Assembly (NCBI GenBank): GCA_006969385.1
Contig: CP030884.1
Location: 186,001 to 250,000 of the forward strand
DNA from: Planctomycetaceae bacterium
GTDB taxonomy: Bacteria; Planctomycetota; Phycisphaerae; UBA1845; UTPLA1
DNA length: 64,000 nt
Direction of reading: 5' to 3'
Every line of letters begins with the position of its first letter. The first letter of the stretch is position 1. Both the position numbers and the translations under genes were made by a program. Positions 9,657 through 18,573 of this stretch are shown here, in pieces. The notes beneath the pieces are model-generated. The model had not been told where the DNA came from and searched no databases. It saw only the letters and a program-made list of their open reading frames with translations.

Positions 9657-11006
9657 TCACTGTGGCGATTCGGCTGCGGAATCTGCGCCTCGTTCTGGTC
9701 CGTCGGTCGCTGCCTTAGGCTCGGTCGGTGGATCAAAAATGCACACGGTCGGCGCAAACTGCTCCTGAATCTTCTGCGCGCCCGTCCAACCGAAGAACGC
9801 CAGCGTCGCCAGCAGCAGCAGATTGATCCACCACGGGCTGCGAAAGGCGCGCCCCACCCAGGCGGTGCGGGTGTTCATCATTAACAGCGTCAGCGCCAAG
9901 AGCGGCATAAATGCCGCGCCGAGCACGGCATAGGCCAACTGAATTTGCGCCACTTTGTACGTCAGAAACGGCAACGGCGCGACCGCGATAAAAATTAGGT
10001 AACCGCGATAGGCGGGCGTGCGATCGAAATCGACATCGTCGCGCGACTGACCGCGCGCCAGCAACAGAAAATCCGTAAACAAGTAGGGCACGCTTTGCCA
10101 CACGCCGAGTAAACTGGAAAAGACGGCTCCCCAGAAGCCAATCAAAAACGCCCACCGCCCCACCGGGCCCATGACGTTGCCGAGTTGATCGGCCAGTATC
10201 GGTGCCATCGATGCGCCCTTGCCATCGAGATTCACCCGCGCGCCGATGACGATCATGGCGATGCCGAATAGCGCCGTCATGGCATAGCCGACGGCCAAGT
10301 CGAGCCGACAGGCGCGCACGCCTTCGGCACCACTGCGCCCCTTCTCGCGAATCCAGTAGCCGTAACACAAAACGGTCACCGTGCCGCCGACGCCGCCGAT
10401 CACGCCGAGAATCCAGGTTACCGCGTCCTTGTGGTCGGGAATCTTCGGCGTCACCAAGCCCGCGCCCAGCGCCGCCCAGTCGGGCTTGATTAAGACGGCT
10501 GTCGATATCACCGCGATAAACATCACTGCGATAAACAGCGACATCGTTTTTTCGAATACCTTGTATCCACCGAACCAGACCAACAGCAGGCCACCGAGCG
10601 CATGGGCGATACCCCAATACCAGCGCGCCGTTTCGGCATCGACGCCCGGCGTAAACAATCCCGCCCCGGCCACGCCGCAGGCCGAGACCAACGCCGTACC
10701 CGTAACGACTGTCCATATCAGCAGATAGCCCGCGAAGACCCATTTGATCCAACCGCCCAGCCGACCGACCCAACCCTCGAGCAGCGTATCGCCCGTGGCC
10801 ATCTGCCAGCGTGCTACGCCTTCGTTGAGCACCCATTTTAGAACCGCCCCCGCCAAGGCCGCCCAAGCAATCGTCACGCCGAGTTTTGAGCCTGCGAAGC
10901 CGGCCGTTAGTAAATCGCCCGCGCCCACGCCGGTGGCAGCCACCAGAATGCCGGGCGCGAGCCGCGCGAGAAGCGAGCGTTGATTGGTCGAAGGCGTATC
11001 ACTCAA
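9657..11006 (-). CDS. Nramp-superfamily metal-ion transporter, divergent clade
   Basis: A polytopic inner-membrane protein of 449 aa with about 11 hydrophobic helices, ending in a short Pro/Glu/Asp-rich tail. The opening helix LAPGILVAATGVGAGDLLTA is typical of Nramp-related proteins. The classic DPGN metal-binding motif of helix 1 is replaced by TGVGAGD, and the MPH motif of helix 6 by a TVLCYGYWIRE-type helix. Family members move divalent cations (Mn2+, Fe2+) with protons; substrate cannot be assigned here. I chose a TTG start at 11006, six nt after the permease stop, because the upstream in-frame extension overlaps that gene. It is probably last in an operon with the ABC permease and ATPase. 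Confidence 0.75.
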   Translation of the reverse strand: MSDTPSTNQRSLLARLAPGILVAATGVGAGDLLTAGFAGSKLGVTIAWAALAGAVLKWVLNEGVARWQMATGDTLLEGWVGRLGGWIKWVFAGYLLIWTVVTGTALVSACGVAGAGLFTPGVDAETARWYWGIAHALGGLLLVWFGGYKVFEKTMSLFIAVMFIAVISTAVLIKPDWAALGAGLVTPKIPDHKDAVTWILGVIGGVGGTVTVLCYGYWIREKGRSGAEGVRACRLDLAVGYAMTALFGIAMIVIGARVNLDGKGASMAPILADQLGNVMGPVGRWAFLIGFWGAVFSSLLGVWQSVPYLFTDFLLLARGQSRDDVDFDRTPAYRGYLIFIAVAPLPFLTYKVAQIQLAYAVLGAAFMPLLALTLLMMNTRTAWVGRAFRSPWWINLLLLATLAFFGWTGAQKIQEQFAPTVCIFDPPTEPKAATDGPERGADSAAESPQ

Positions 11007-11011
11007 AGTAG

Positions 11012-13813
11012 TTATCCATCGGCCAGCGCCGCGACGATGTTGCTGCGGCTGGCACGTAACGCCGGAATCAATGTCGCTAACATACACAAGACCGTAGCCG
11101 CCGCGGCACCGAGGCCGACGAGGCCCCACGGAATGGCAAACTCCGGCTCAAAGCCCGACAGCGCTGAGGTCATGCGATTACTGGCATTGCCCAATAGCAA
11201 GCCCAGCCCGAGGCCCATGCCGCTGCCTATTAACGCTAACACCAACGCTTCGCCGAGCACCATGCGTAAGACCTGCCAACGCGTCACGCCCACGGCGCGC
11301 AGAACCGCCAGATCGCGCGTGCGGCTCGCTACGTTGGCGGCCATCAGATTGCCCAACCCCAACGCCGCGATGAACAACCCAACGAAGGGTATTGCCGACA
11401 GCAGCAAGGTCACGCTATTGATACTGCTGTCTATTTTTAGCTTCAACTCGCGCGCTGTGACGAACGCTTTAGGTGGAAAATCGAGCCGCTTAAGCATCGC
11501 GTTTACGATTTGCTCTTCGGGGCCGTCGCCGGGGATCGGACCGCGGCCCATGGAGAACGACTTGCGACCCGTCTCGTTACCTTCGAATTCCTTCACACCG
11601 CTGCCGACGACTTGCGATGAATCGCTATCGATGCGCGTGCGCGATTCTTCCGGCAGATCAAAGTTAAACAAGACCAACTTGCCGTACTCGCGACCAAAAA
11701 GCTCTTTGACGTCGGCCAACGTGCCGATGACCGAGCCCACGGCGTAGGATTGAAAATACGTGCCGGCCTGAAAGAAGCTCACGGCGATATCCAAGCCCGG
11801 CGACGCAATCACGCCCGCAATCGTAAATGTGCCGGGCACGTACTTATCGTCGTCGGCGTCGGCATCATCTTTTTCATTGGCCACCCAGATGCGTACCCGA
11901 TCGCCCACGTGCTTGTCGCGCGCCCGAGCGAACTCACGCGTGACGAGAATATGTCCGCCCGCCAATAGCTTCTCCTGGGCCTCGCGCAGATTGCCTTCGA
12001 GAAACGTCAGCTTCACCATACCGAGCCCTTCGATCGGATCGATCGCCAGGAAGCGCGCCAATGGATCGGAACCCGACAGCATGCGAATCAATCGATTCTT
12101 ACTGGGCTTGGTGTAATGAAACCCGAAATCATCCGTCACGGTAAACTCGGCCACGCCTTCGGTATCGCGCAGCGCCTGCACATCGGCCAAAGGCTTTCGT
12201 TCATAAGAGTAGAGCAGCGCATCGGGAAATTCCTTGGGAAACTCCCAACCCGATTTGACCGACTGCCCCCAGACGACGAGGCCGACGATCATCGACAGCC
12301 CCACCATCAACGCCGCACACACCGCCCCCGCGCGAATCGGCGCTTTGATGATTTCGTCTCCCAGCAGCGAACGATGCAACGCCAACGCCGCCGCCACCCC
12401 GGCAATGACAACGCGCGCGATCAACACGATGATCACCGGCGTCAGCGCGGCCGCACCGAGATACAACAACACGATCGCCGCGATCGACCAGACATCGAAC
12501 GTGCCGCTGCCGCGTTCGGGCAACGCCGCCGTCATCACAAAGTGACCGATGATCAACACCGCTCCGACACCCAAGGCAATCAGCAACCAACGATGCGTCG
12601 TTTGCGCCGCGCCCGCACGGCTCGCTTCAATCGGCGAAACCTCAAACGCCGAAATCGCCGGGACCGCAGCACCTAAGATCGATGCCCCGATACCGCCCAA
12701 GATCGCCGTCGTCATGCCCCAGCGATTAATCGCGAACTCGCCCAAATACTGCGGCACCTGATCGAGCGTGATCACCTGCAACCATAGGCCCAGCGGCACG
12801 CCCACCGCCGTACCGACCAAGCCCAGCGGCAACATCTGCAACAACACCACGCGCGCCACTTGCCCGCGCGTAACACCCACGCAGCGCATCAAACCCAACT
12901 CGGCGATGCGCTCCGTTACGCCCATACTCATCGTCGACAGGATGATAAAAAACGCCGTCAGCAACACGACCGACGCCAGCAGCATCATGATGAAACGTAA
13001 CAGCCCCTTGGCCGCATCCAGTTTCTTGTGCTGGGCCGCCGTCGTGCGCACTTGCAACTCTTCTTTGCGCGACTCGCTTGCTTCGAGTAGGGCGTCGCGC
13101 GCTTTGAGTTTGTCGCGGAGTTGTCGGGCAATTTCCTGAATATTCCCGACCGTCGGGTCGGCGGCGATGATATCGATCGCCTTGATAATGCCTTCTTCGC
13201 GAATGATGCCTTGCGCGTCCGTCAACGGCAGCCAGACCATCATCGCCTGGTTGACACTGGCGCGCCGACGATCGGCGATGCCGATGATTTCGAACGCCTG
13301 CAGCGGCTTCGGCTTTGCGTCGTCTTGCAGATAAATCGTATCGCCAAGGTTGAGTTGAAACTCCTTGGCCAGCAGCCGTTCGATCACGATGACGCCGCGA
13401 TCGCCATCCTTCAGAAAACGCCCTTCCTCAATGTTATGCGTGCGGAATGTGCTTTCCTTATCCGGCTCGACACCCGACATCTCAATGTCAATCGTCGGCT
13501 GATTGGTATCGTGCGTGGCTTTGATATAGTCGCGCGTACGCGTGGTCACGGCCGCGATGCCGCCGATATCGTGCGTCAGGACAACCACATCAGCGCTGAA
13601 GTTGCCCCACACCCCCGCCGACGATTCGATCACCACATGGCTGCGACCGATCCATTGCAGCACCACATCGGTCACACCGCGCCGCACCGACTCGTAACAG
13701 CACGTGACCCATACGACGACGGCCACGCCCAAAGCGATCGACGCGATCGACAGCAGGTTGCGCCCCGGCTTACTCCACCAGTTGCGCGTAGCGACTTGCC
13801 ACCAGTGCTTCAT
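11012..13813 (-). CDS. FtsX-like ABC transporter permease (large, duplicated type)
   Basis: Inner-membrane permease of 933 aa in the MacB/LolC/FtsX superfamily. An N-terminal helix (LLSIASIALGVAVVVW) is followed by a large periplasmic domain. Three helices come next (ASVVLLTAFFIILSTM onward), then further central helices, a second periplasmic domain and three C-terminal helices ending LRASRSNIVAALADG. This is the duplicated FtsX layout. The start at 13813 is chosen because AGGGGGG lies just upstream; an in-frame ATG at 13837 lacks this. It overlaps the ATPase gene by 44 bp, so translation is probably coupled. The pair would form a mechanotransmission-type ABC system acting on envelope lipids, lipoproteins or exported compounds; substrate unknown. 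Confidence 0.88.
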   Translation of the reverse strand: MKHWWQVATRNWWSKPGRNLLSIASIALGVAVVVWVTCCYESVRRGVTDVVLQWIGRSHVVIESSAGVWGNFSADVVVLTHDIGGIAAVTTRTRDYIKATHDTNQPTIDIEMSGVEPDKESTFRTHNIEEGRFLKDGDRGVIVIERLLAKEFQLNLGDTIYLQDDAKPKPLQAFEIIGIADRRRASVNQAMMVWLPLTDAQGIIREEGIIKAIDIIAADPTVGNIQEIARQLRDKLKARDALLEASESRKEELQVRTTAAQHKKLDAAKGLLRFIMMLLASVVLLTAFFIILSTMSMGVTERIAELGLMRCVGVTRGQVARVVLLQMLPLGLVGTAVGVPLGLWLQVITLDQVPQYLGEFAINRWGMTTAILGGIGASILGAAVPAISAFEVSPIEASRAGAAQTTHRWLLIALGVGAVLIIGHFVMTAALPERGSGTFDVWSIAAIVLLYLGAAALTPVIIVLIARVVIAGVAAALALHRSLLGDEIIKAPIRAGAVCAALMVGLSMIVGLVVWGQSVKSGWEFPKEFPDALLYSYERKPLADVQALRDTEGVAEFTVTDDFGFHYTKPSKNRLIRMLSGSDPLARFLAIDPIEGLGMVKLTFLEGNLREAQEKLLAGGHILVTREFARARDKHVGDRVRIWVANEKDDADADDDKYVPGTFTIAGVIASPGLDIAVSFFQAGTYFQSYAVGSVIGTLADVKELFGREYGKLVLFNFDLPEESRTRIDSDSSQVVGSGVKEFEGNETGRKSFSMGRGPIPGDGPEEQIVNAMLKRLDFPPKAFVTARELKLKIDSSINSVTLLLSAIPFVGLFIAALGLGNLMAANVASRTRDLAVLRAVGVTRWQVLRMVLGEALVLALIGSGMGLGLGLLLGNASNRMTSALSGFEPEFAIPWGLVGLGAAAATVLCMLATLIPALRASRSNIVAALADG

Positions 13814-14534
13814 CGCCGCCCCCCTGCGTTTCGACATTGCCCACGATTTGCCCGCCGCGAATCATCAACACCCGATCCGCCTGCGCCGCCGCCACCGCCT
13901 CGTGCGTGACCATGATGACCGTTGTATCGAATTCGACGCACAGATTACGCATCAACCGCCAGACGTCGCGCGAGGATGTCGGATCGAGATTGCCCGTCGG
14001 CTCATCGGCCAACAGCAACACCGGGTCGAGCATCAGTGCCCGCGCGATCGCCACACGCTGCTGTTCGCCACCCGACATCAGCGCCGGTCGATGTGACAGA
14101 CGTTTGTCTAAATTTACGCGGCCCAACATTTCCGTCGCGCGCTGCCGCGTGCTGTCGGCGGCTTTGCCATCCACCAGATACGGCAGCATCACGTTTTCCA
14201 ACGCCGTTAGATTCGGAAACAGGTTGTAGGCCTGAAACACAACGCCTACTTGCCGCCGCCGAAAAACCGTCCGCTCCGCGTCGGTCATCTCATTGATTGC
14301 ACGCCCCGCAATCTCGATGCGCCCGCGATCCGGCACATCGAGGCCGCCGATCAGATGCAGCAGTGTCGTCTTACCCGAGCCGCTCGGCCCCATCACGGCG
14401 ACAAATTCCCCCGCCGCCGCCGACATCGATACACCGTCGACCGCGCGGATGGTTTCGCCTTCCAGCTCGTAGTGCTTCTGCACATCAACGACGCTTACAT
14501 TGGCGTCTGTGTGTTGTTTATCAGGATCGCTCAT
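13770..14534 (-). CDS. ABC transporter ATP-binding protein, LolD/MacB type
   Basis: A 254-aa cytoplasmic ATPase. Walker A is MGPSGSGKTTLLHLIGGLD, the Q-loop lies in VVFQAYNLFPNLTALENV, the signature is MSGGEQQRVAIARAL, and Walker B is LLLADEPTGNLD, with the switch His in VTHEAVAA. This is the LolD/FtsE-like subfamily that drives FtsX-type permeases. The permease gene starts inside its 3' end. First gene of a probable three-gene operon. Confidence 0.95.
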   Translation of the reverse strand: MSDPDKQHTDANVSVVDVQKHYELEGETIRAVDGVSMSAAAGEFVAVMGPSGSGKTTLLHLIGGLDVPDRGRIEIAGRAINEMTDAERTVFRRRQVGVVFQAYNLFPNLTALENVMLPYLVDGKAADSTRQRATEMLGRVNLDKRLSHRPALMSGGEQQRVAIARALMLDPVLLLADEPTGNLDPTSSRDVWRLMRNLCVEFDTTVIMVTHEAVAAAQADRVLMIRGGQIVGNVETQGGGDEALVASRYAQLVE

Positions 14535-14787
14535 CTCGAGTTTCGCATGGATTCCGTGTTCAATTTCGCTGCGAGGATCATCGTCGCCGACGGCTTTGCT
14601 TGCAACAAGGCGGCACCAGCGTCGGGTTGCGCGCCCGTCATCCTTGAATTGGCATTAAACGGATTGCAATTGGCGGCCTCGCTTATAAAACGCGTGAAAG
14701 ATTTGATGCTTTGTAGCTGCCGAAGCACGCGTTTCGGTCAAATCATAGTGCCGTTGCCGCACGATCCGCTATCATCACCGACTAACC

Positions 14788-15678
14788 ATGCCCGAATTGC
14801 CCGACATCGAGGCCTATCTCGCCGCCCTGCGACCGCGCATCGTCAACGTGCCCATCGACGGCATCGACCTGCTCAACCCCTTCCTGCTGCGCACCGTCGA
14901 GCCGCCTATCGAAGCGCTCGTCGGTCGCGATATCGTTAAACTGTCGCGACTCGGCAAACGCATCGTCTTTCACATCGACAACGGTCAATATCTGATCCTT
15001 CATCTCATGATCGCCGGTCGCTTGCGTTGGTTAGCCCCCGGCGCGCGGGTAAGTGGTAAAATCATGCTGGCGGCGTTGCGATTTTCAACGGGTACGCTCG
15101 CCATCACCGAGGCCAGCAGCAAACGACGGGCCACGTTGTACGTAGCAGCAGATAAAAACCAGTTGCAAACCCACGACCCCGGTGGTATCGAACCGCTCAC
15201 CTGCACGCCGTCTCAATTTGTCCAAGCGCTTACGCGCCGCAACCACACGATCAAACGCGCGCTGACCGACCCCAAAATCATCGCGGGTATCGGCAACGCG
15301 TTTAGTGACGAAATCTTATTGGCGGCGCGGTTATCACCTTTGAAATGGACGCAAAAACTCTCGGACGATGAACTCGCATGCTTGCACGACGCGACGACCA
15401 CCGTCCTAACCGAATGGGCCGCGCGCTTAAGCGAACGCTACCAAAAGAAGTTCCCCGGTGCCGGTGAAGTAACAGCGTTTCGACCCGAATTCGGCGCGCA
15501 CGGCAAGTTCAAGCAGCCCTGCCCGCATTGCGCGACGCCGATTCAGCGCATTCGCTACGCCGATAACGAGACGAACTATTGCCCCGCCTGCCAAACCGAC
15601 GGCAAGGTGCTGGCAGATCGTTCGCTGTCGCGCTTACTAAAAGACGATTGGCCACGGTCAATTGAAGAGCTGATGTAG
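14788..15678 (+). CDS. Formamidopyrimidine-DNA glycosylase / Nei family DNA repair enzyme
   Basis: A 296-aa base-excision-repair glycosylase/AP lyase. It begins MPELPDIEAY, so the catalytic Pro and Glu after Met removal are present. The conserved Lys lies in LGKRIVFHI, followed by ILHLMIAGRLRW. The helix-two-turn-helix IIAGIGNAFSDEILLAARLSP and the C-terminal zinc finger (CPHC ... CPAC) are intact. Fpg removes oxidised purines, Nei oxidised pyrimidines; PELPD rather than PELPE leaves the choice open, so no symbol is given. TATCAT at 14770-14775 lies 12 bp before the ATG and there is no clear ribosome binding site, suggesting a very short leader. Confidence 0.93.
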   Translation: MPELPDIEAYLAALRPRIVNVPIDGIDLLNPFLLRTVEPPIEALVGRDIVKLSRLGKRIVFHIDNGQYLILHLMIAGRLRWLAPGARVSGKIMLAALRFSTGTLAITEASSKRRATLYVAADKNQLQTHDPGGIEPLTCTPSQFVQALTRRNHTIKRALTDPKIIAGIGNAFSDEILLAARLSPLKWTQKLSDDELACLHDATTTVLTEWAARLSERYQKKFPGAGEVTAFRPEFGAHGKFKQPCPHCATPIQRIRYADNETNYCPACQTDGKVLADRSLSRLLKDDWPRSIEELM

Positions 15679-15692
15679 AGCGTGCGTGTAGT

Positions 15693-16148
15693 CTAAAAAA
15701 TCGCCGCAATAAACCCGAACAGCGCGCCCACGGCCAAGCCGCCGCCCAAAATCATCATCCGCTTTTTCTTAAGCTGCTTAGCACGCTCGGCCTCGCTTCG
15801 CGCCGTGACGCCGTCGTCGCTAAACCACTTGCTGATCGCGCGCATCTGTTGTTGGCAAACACTGGAGAAACCCTTGCCCGCCTGTTGTACCCGACCGGGC
15901 AATGAATTGCGACGCTTTTCCAACTCGTCTTCAAACGCCCGCGCTTCACGAATCCGCTTAATCAAAACGTGCTTCTTGACGCCGAGCTTTACGCCCACAT
16001 CGCGCGCCGCGCGCTTCAACTCCGCCCACGTCATATCTTCCAACGCGACGTTCTTTTCGTCCGGCGCGTGCGTGCGCCCTTTGTCGACACCTTTGATCGA
16101 CGGCGTCAGCCCTGCGCCATCCCGATGCGATTCCAACGTAGCCGGCAT
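15693..16148 (-). CDS. Small SAP/HeH-like domain protein with C-terminal membrane anchor
   Basis: Predicted 151 aa. The segment MTWAELKRAARDVGVKLG followed by KKHVLIKRIREARA fits the helix-extension-helix pattern of SAP/HeH modules. After a basic helical region the C terminus is one hydrophobic helix (LGGGLAVGALFGFIAAIF) preceded by KKKRM, so a tail-anchored topology with a cytosolic domain is likely. The start at 16148 is chosen over an ATG 36 nt upstream because GGAGGT lies seven nt before it. Function unknown; binding of nucleic acid near the membrane is one speculation. Confidence 0.7.
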   Translation of the reverse strand: MPATLESHRDGAGLTPSIKGVDKGRTHAPDEKNVALEDMTWAELKRAARDVGVKLGVKKHVLIKRIREARAFEDELEKRRNSLPGRVQQAGKGFSSVCQQQMRAISKWFSDDGVTARSEAERAKQLKKKRMMILGGGLAVGALFGFIAAIF

Positions 16149-16493
16149 CTGCGAGACCTCCGAATTGATGATCGTTCCGCTCAAACGGTACGATACGCGC
16201 CGGTCTGGCGAAGATGGGTTAGTCCGGAAAATGGGCGGTGACTGATAACCATGTCACGGAAGTAAACATTGACGTTTCAGCAGGTATCTAGAGAAGATTT
16301 CGCTACATCGTGTCGTCGCAATCGACTTTCTCAGCCCCGGATAGGGCGAAGGTTGAAAGCCATGGATGGAGCGGCGCTAGCCGCGCAATCCATGGTCCGA
16401 TTTGTATTGCTTGTTAAAACGCGGTAGCGGTGTAGGTGCCTACGCCCCTTGCCGGGGCTTTATTTCTATACTTTAACGTTTCCCCGGATTGCG
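16149..16493. other. Intergenic region between convergent/tandem minus genes
   Basis: It contains repeat A copy 1 and the upstream region of the SAP-like gene. No gene is supported. The repeat lies just beyond the 3' end of the L,D-transpeptidase gene, and its GCCCC..GGGGCTT segment could also act as a weak transcription stop. Confidence 0.5.
16302..16459 (+). repeat. Interspersed repeat A, copy 1 (about 158 bp)
   Basis: This block is alignable over its whole length with 58969-59126. The core is nearly identical: AAAGCCATGGATG, then AGCGGCGCTAGCCGC and GCAATCCATGG, then GCGGTAGCGGTGTAGGT and a flanking CCCC..CGGGGCT. The core is a long perfect hairpin: CCATGGAT pairs with ATCCATGG and GCGGC with GCCGC around GCTA. 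It resembles REP/MITE-class elements, with no coding capacity. Confidence 0.8.
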
Positions 16494-17573
16494 CTACGAC
16501 CGCGACGCCACCTGCGCGCCGCCATCCACAAACTCAACCGGCATACCGCGCCATACCAACTTCGACAGTCGCTCAACATCCCAATTGGTCAGGCGAAAGC
16601 AACCGTGCGAGCCGGTCTTGCCGATCATCTCTGGTTCGGGCGTGCCGTGAATGCCGTAGCCGGGCACGCTGAGGCCGATCCAATACATGCCGACCGGATT
16701 ACGCGGACCGGGCGGAATCACGAGGTTTTCGTCGATGCCCTTTACTTCCGGCCAGCTTTCCGGGCGGAAGAGATACTCGGGGTCTTTGATAATCGTCTTG
16801 ATCTGACAATCCCCGCTGGGCCGATCGCTCGCCGCCTTGGCGATCGAACAGTGAAATAGCGCCGCCAACTTACCGTCGCGATCGAGCAGTTCGATTTGCT
16901 TATCCGCGAAGTTGACGCGCAGCGTTTTGATCGAAACCTTCGGCACTTCGTCGCTCACGTTGGGAATCACAATCGTCGTGCCCGCCTTGATGCGATCCAA
17001 ATCGACGCCGGGGTTGAGCCGTTCCAACAAGCTGCGTTTGCAATGGCCTTCGAAGATGGCGACCTCCGCCGTCGACTTAAACGGCAGGCTCTTCGCTTCG
17101 GCCTTGGCCCGCCAGTCGGTCGGAAAGCTGCCAACCTGATCGATATGCGCTTGGGTAAACGTGAACTTGCGCGTGGGCTCAAAATCGTTCAGCCCGAGTG
17201 CCGACCGCGTCGGCGTATCCAGCTTGCCGTTGGTAGCCAACCCGCGCGCGGCCTGGAATGCCAGCACCGCCGCCGTCGTCTTGGGGCCCACGATGCCGTC
17301 GATCAGCCCCGGCGAAAAGCCGACGGCTTCCAGCCGGATTTGCAGGGCCAGCCCGTCGCGAAATTCGACGTTGGTATCGATCTCGCTGCGTCCGTCGGGT
17401 TGCGACCGCGTCGGCGTGGACGCGGGGGTCGAGTCCGTTCGTTTAGGCTCGCGCTCGCGAATCGGGACACGCTTTTTCGGCGGTCGCAGCAGCGGCTGGG
17501 CCATTGCGGCGGCCGGAACCGTCAGCGTTAAGATCAACGTCAAGAAACCGACAGGTGAATTGGGGCGTCGCAT
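16494..17573 (-). CDS. L,D-transpeptidase (YkuD) with peptidoglycan-binding domain
   Basis: Secreted cell-wall enzyme of 359 aa. The signal peptide is MRRPNSPVGFLTLILTLTV..AAMAQ. A Pro/Arg linker is followed by a PG_binding_1 domain (GFSPGLIDGIVGPKTTAAVL), a LysM-like segment (LLERLNPGVDLDRIKAGTT) and the C-terminal YkuD domain. Its active-site motif is complete: YGIHGTPEPEMIG then SHGCFRLTN, with Cys as nucleophile. The family makes 3-3 peptidoglycan cross-links or attaches proteins to the wall. The start at 17573 has GGAG eight nt upstream and opens the signal peptide. A promoter TTGGGC-17-TATATT lies upstream (17619-17647). Confidence 0.92.
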   Translation of the reverse strand: MRRPNSPVGFLTLILTLTVPAAAMAQPLLRPPKKRVPIREREPKRTDSTPASTPTRSQPDGRSEIDTNVEFRDGLALQIRLEAVGFSPGLIDGIVGPKTTAAVLAFQAARGLATNGKLDTPTRSALGLNDFEPTRKFTFTQAHIDQVGSFPTDWRAKAEAKSLPFKSTAEVAIFEGHCKRSLLERLNPGVDLDRIKAGTTIVIPNVSDEVPKVSIKTLRVNFADKQIELLDRDGKLAALFHCSIAKAASDRPSGDCQIKTIIKDPEYLFRPESWPEVKGIDENLVIPPGPRNPVGMYWIGLSVPGYGIHGTPEPEMIGKTGSHGCFRLTNWDVERLSKLVWRGMPVEFVDGGAQVASRS

Positions 17574-17618
17574 CGCATCACTCCGTTGTGCTAAGCGCAG
17601 CATTGACCGTTTCCGGCC

Positions 17619-17647
17619 AATATATCGTGTATCGGCTTCGTGCCCAA
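17619..17647 (-). promoter_or_regulatory. Sigma70-type promoter for the L,D-transpeptidase gene
   Basis: On the minus strand TTGGGC (17642-17647) and TATATT (17619-17624) are separated by exactly 17 bp. The predicted start would give a leader of about 40 nt containing the GGAG ribosome binding site. Confidence 0.65.
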
Positions 17648-17723
17648 CCGCAGTTTGACCGAATTCGGCAAAACTTGCGCGGTTCCCAGCCATCCCGTCC
17701 GCAACGCCCGGCGATCGCGGCCA

Positions 17724-17729
17724 TATAAT
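17724..17729 (+). promoter_or_regulatory. Consensus -10 box (TATAAT) next to the ATG of the MBL hydrolase
   Basis: A perfect TATAAT ends ten nt before the ATG at 17739. The predicted transcription start would fall within about 3 nt of the start codon, and no Shine-Dalgarno is present, so a leaderless mRNA is inferred. No good -35 is visible at 16-18 bp. Confidence 0.55.
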
Positions 17730-17738
17730 CCACCCAAC

Positions 17739-18518
17739 ATGTCAGCAGCCCCCCTCACGATCACGGTTCTCGGTTCGGGCACATCGCACGGCGTGCCGAT
17801 GATCGGCTGCGATTGCGACGTCTGTCGGTCCGACGATCCGCGCGATCTGCGCACGCGCCCCTCGATCGTGGTGAGCTGGGACGAGGCCTCGGTTCTGATC
17901 GACACCACGCCCGAATTGCGGCTGCAATGTTTGGCCAACGACATCCGCCGCGTCGATGCCGTGCTTTATACGCATTATCACATCGATCACGTGGCCGGGC
18001 TCGACGACCTGCGCCGCTTCAATTGGCTACAAGAAGCCCCCGTACCCGTGTACGCCCAGACCGACACGTTGGATCGTTTGCAATCGATGTTTCCTTATGT
18101 GTTCGATCGGGAATCGCAGCAGCCCTCGGCGATTCCCAAGTTGGATTTGCACGCGATCGACGGCAGCTTCGAGGTTGCCGGTCGGTCGATCACGCCCATC
18201 CCGCTGTTGCACGGCACCATGCCGGTACTCGGGTTTCGTTTCGGCAACTTCGCCTATTGCACCGACGTCAGCGAGATACCCGGGGCCAGTTGGCCGTTAC
18301 TGGAAAACTTAGATGTGTTGATTCTGGATGCCTTGCGCTTGAAGCCGCACCCGACCCATTTCAATCTCGAACAAGCGATCGACCACGCCCGTCGCATCGG
18401 CGCGCGGCAAACCTACTTCACCCACATCGCCCACGAGATCGGACACGCCCAAGTCGAAGCCGACCTACCCGACGACATGCTCATCGCCTACGACGGTCTC
18501 GAGTTTCAATCCCAATAA
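17739..18518 (+). CDS. MBL-fold metallohydrolase, PhnP-like
   Basis: A 259-aa cytoplasmic hydrolase. The N terminus LTITVLGSGTSHGVPMIGC plus the CDCDVC cluster is typical of PhnP-type cyclic phosphodiesterase relatives. The zinc motif is HYHIDH at residues 79-84, followed by GLDDLR. TDVSEIP and THIAHEIGH supply further metal ligands. PhnP itself hydrolyses ribose 1,2-cyclic phosphate in phosphonate use, but no phn genes are nearby, so the substrate is open. Start chosen at the ATG preceding the conserved first strand; an upstream in-frame ATG (17640) lies in the divergent gene's promoter. Confidence 0.88.
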   Translation: MSAAPLTITVLGSGTSHGVPMIGCDCDVCRSDDPRDLRTRPSIVVSWDEASVLIDTTPELRLQCLANDIRRVDAVLYTHYHIDHVAGLDDLRRFNWLQEAPVPVYAQTDTLDRLQSMFPYVFDRESQQPSAIPKLDLHAIDGSFEVAGRSITPIPLLHGTMPVLGFRFGNFAYCTDVSEIPGASWPLLENLDVLILDALRLKPHPTHFNLEQAIDHARRIGARQTYFTHIAHEIGHAQVEADLPDDMLIAYDGLEFQSQ

Positions 18519-18519
18519 A

Positions 18520-18549
18520 AAAACGAGCGACGCAAGCGCCGCTCGTTTT
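18520..18549. terminator. Bidirectional terminator between convergent genes
   Basis: AAAACGAGCG pairs perfectly with CGCTCGTTTT around a 10-nt loop, with an A run on one side and a T run on the other. It lies between the MBL hydrolase stop (18518) and the stop of the convergent HEAT gene (18574). Confidence 0.85.
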
Positions 18550-18573
18550 GTAGATTCAAATTGTTAATGCAGC

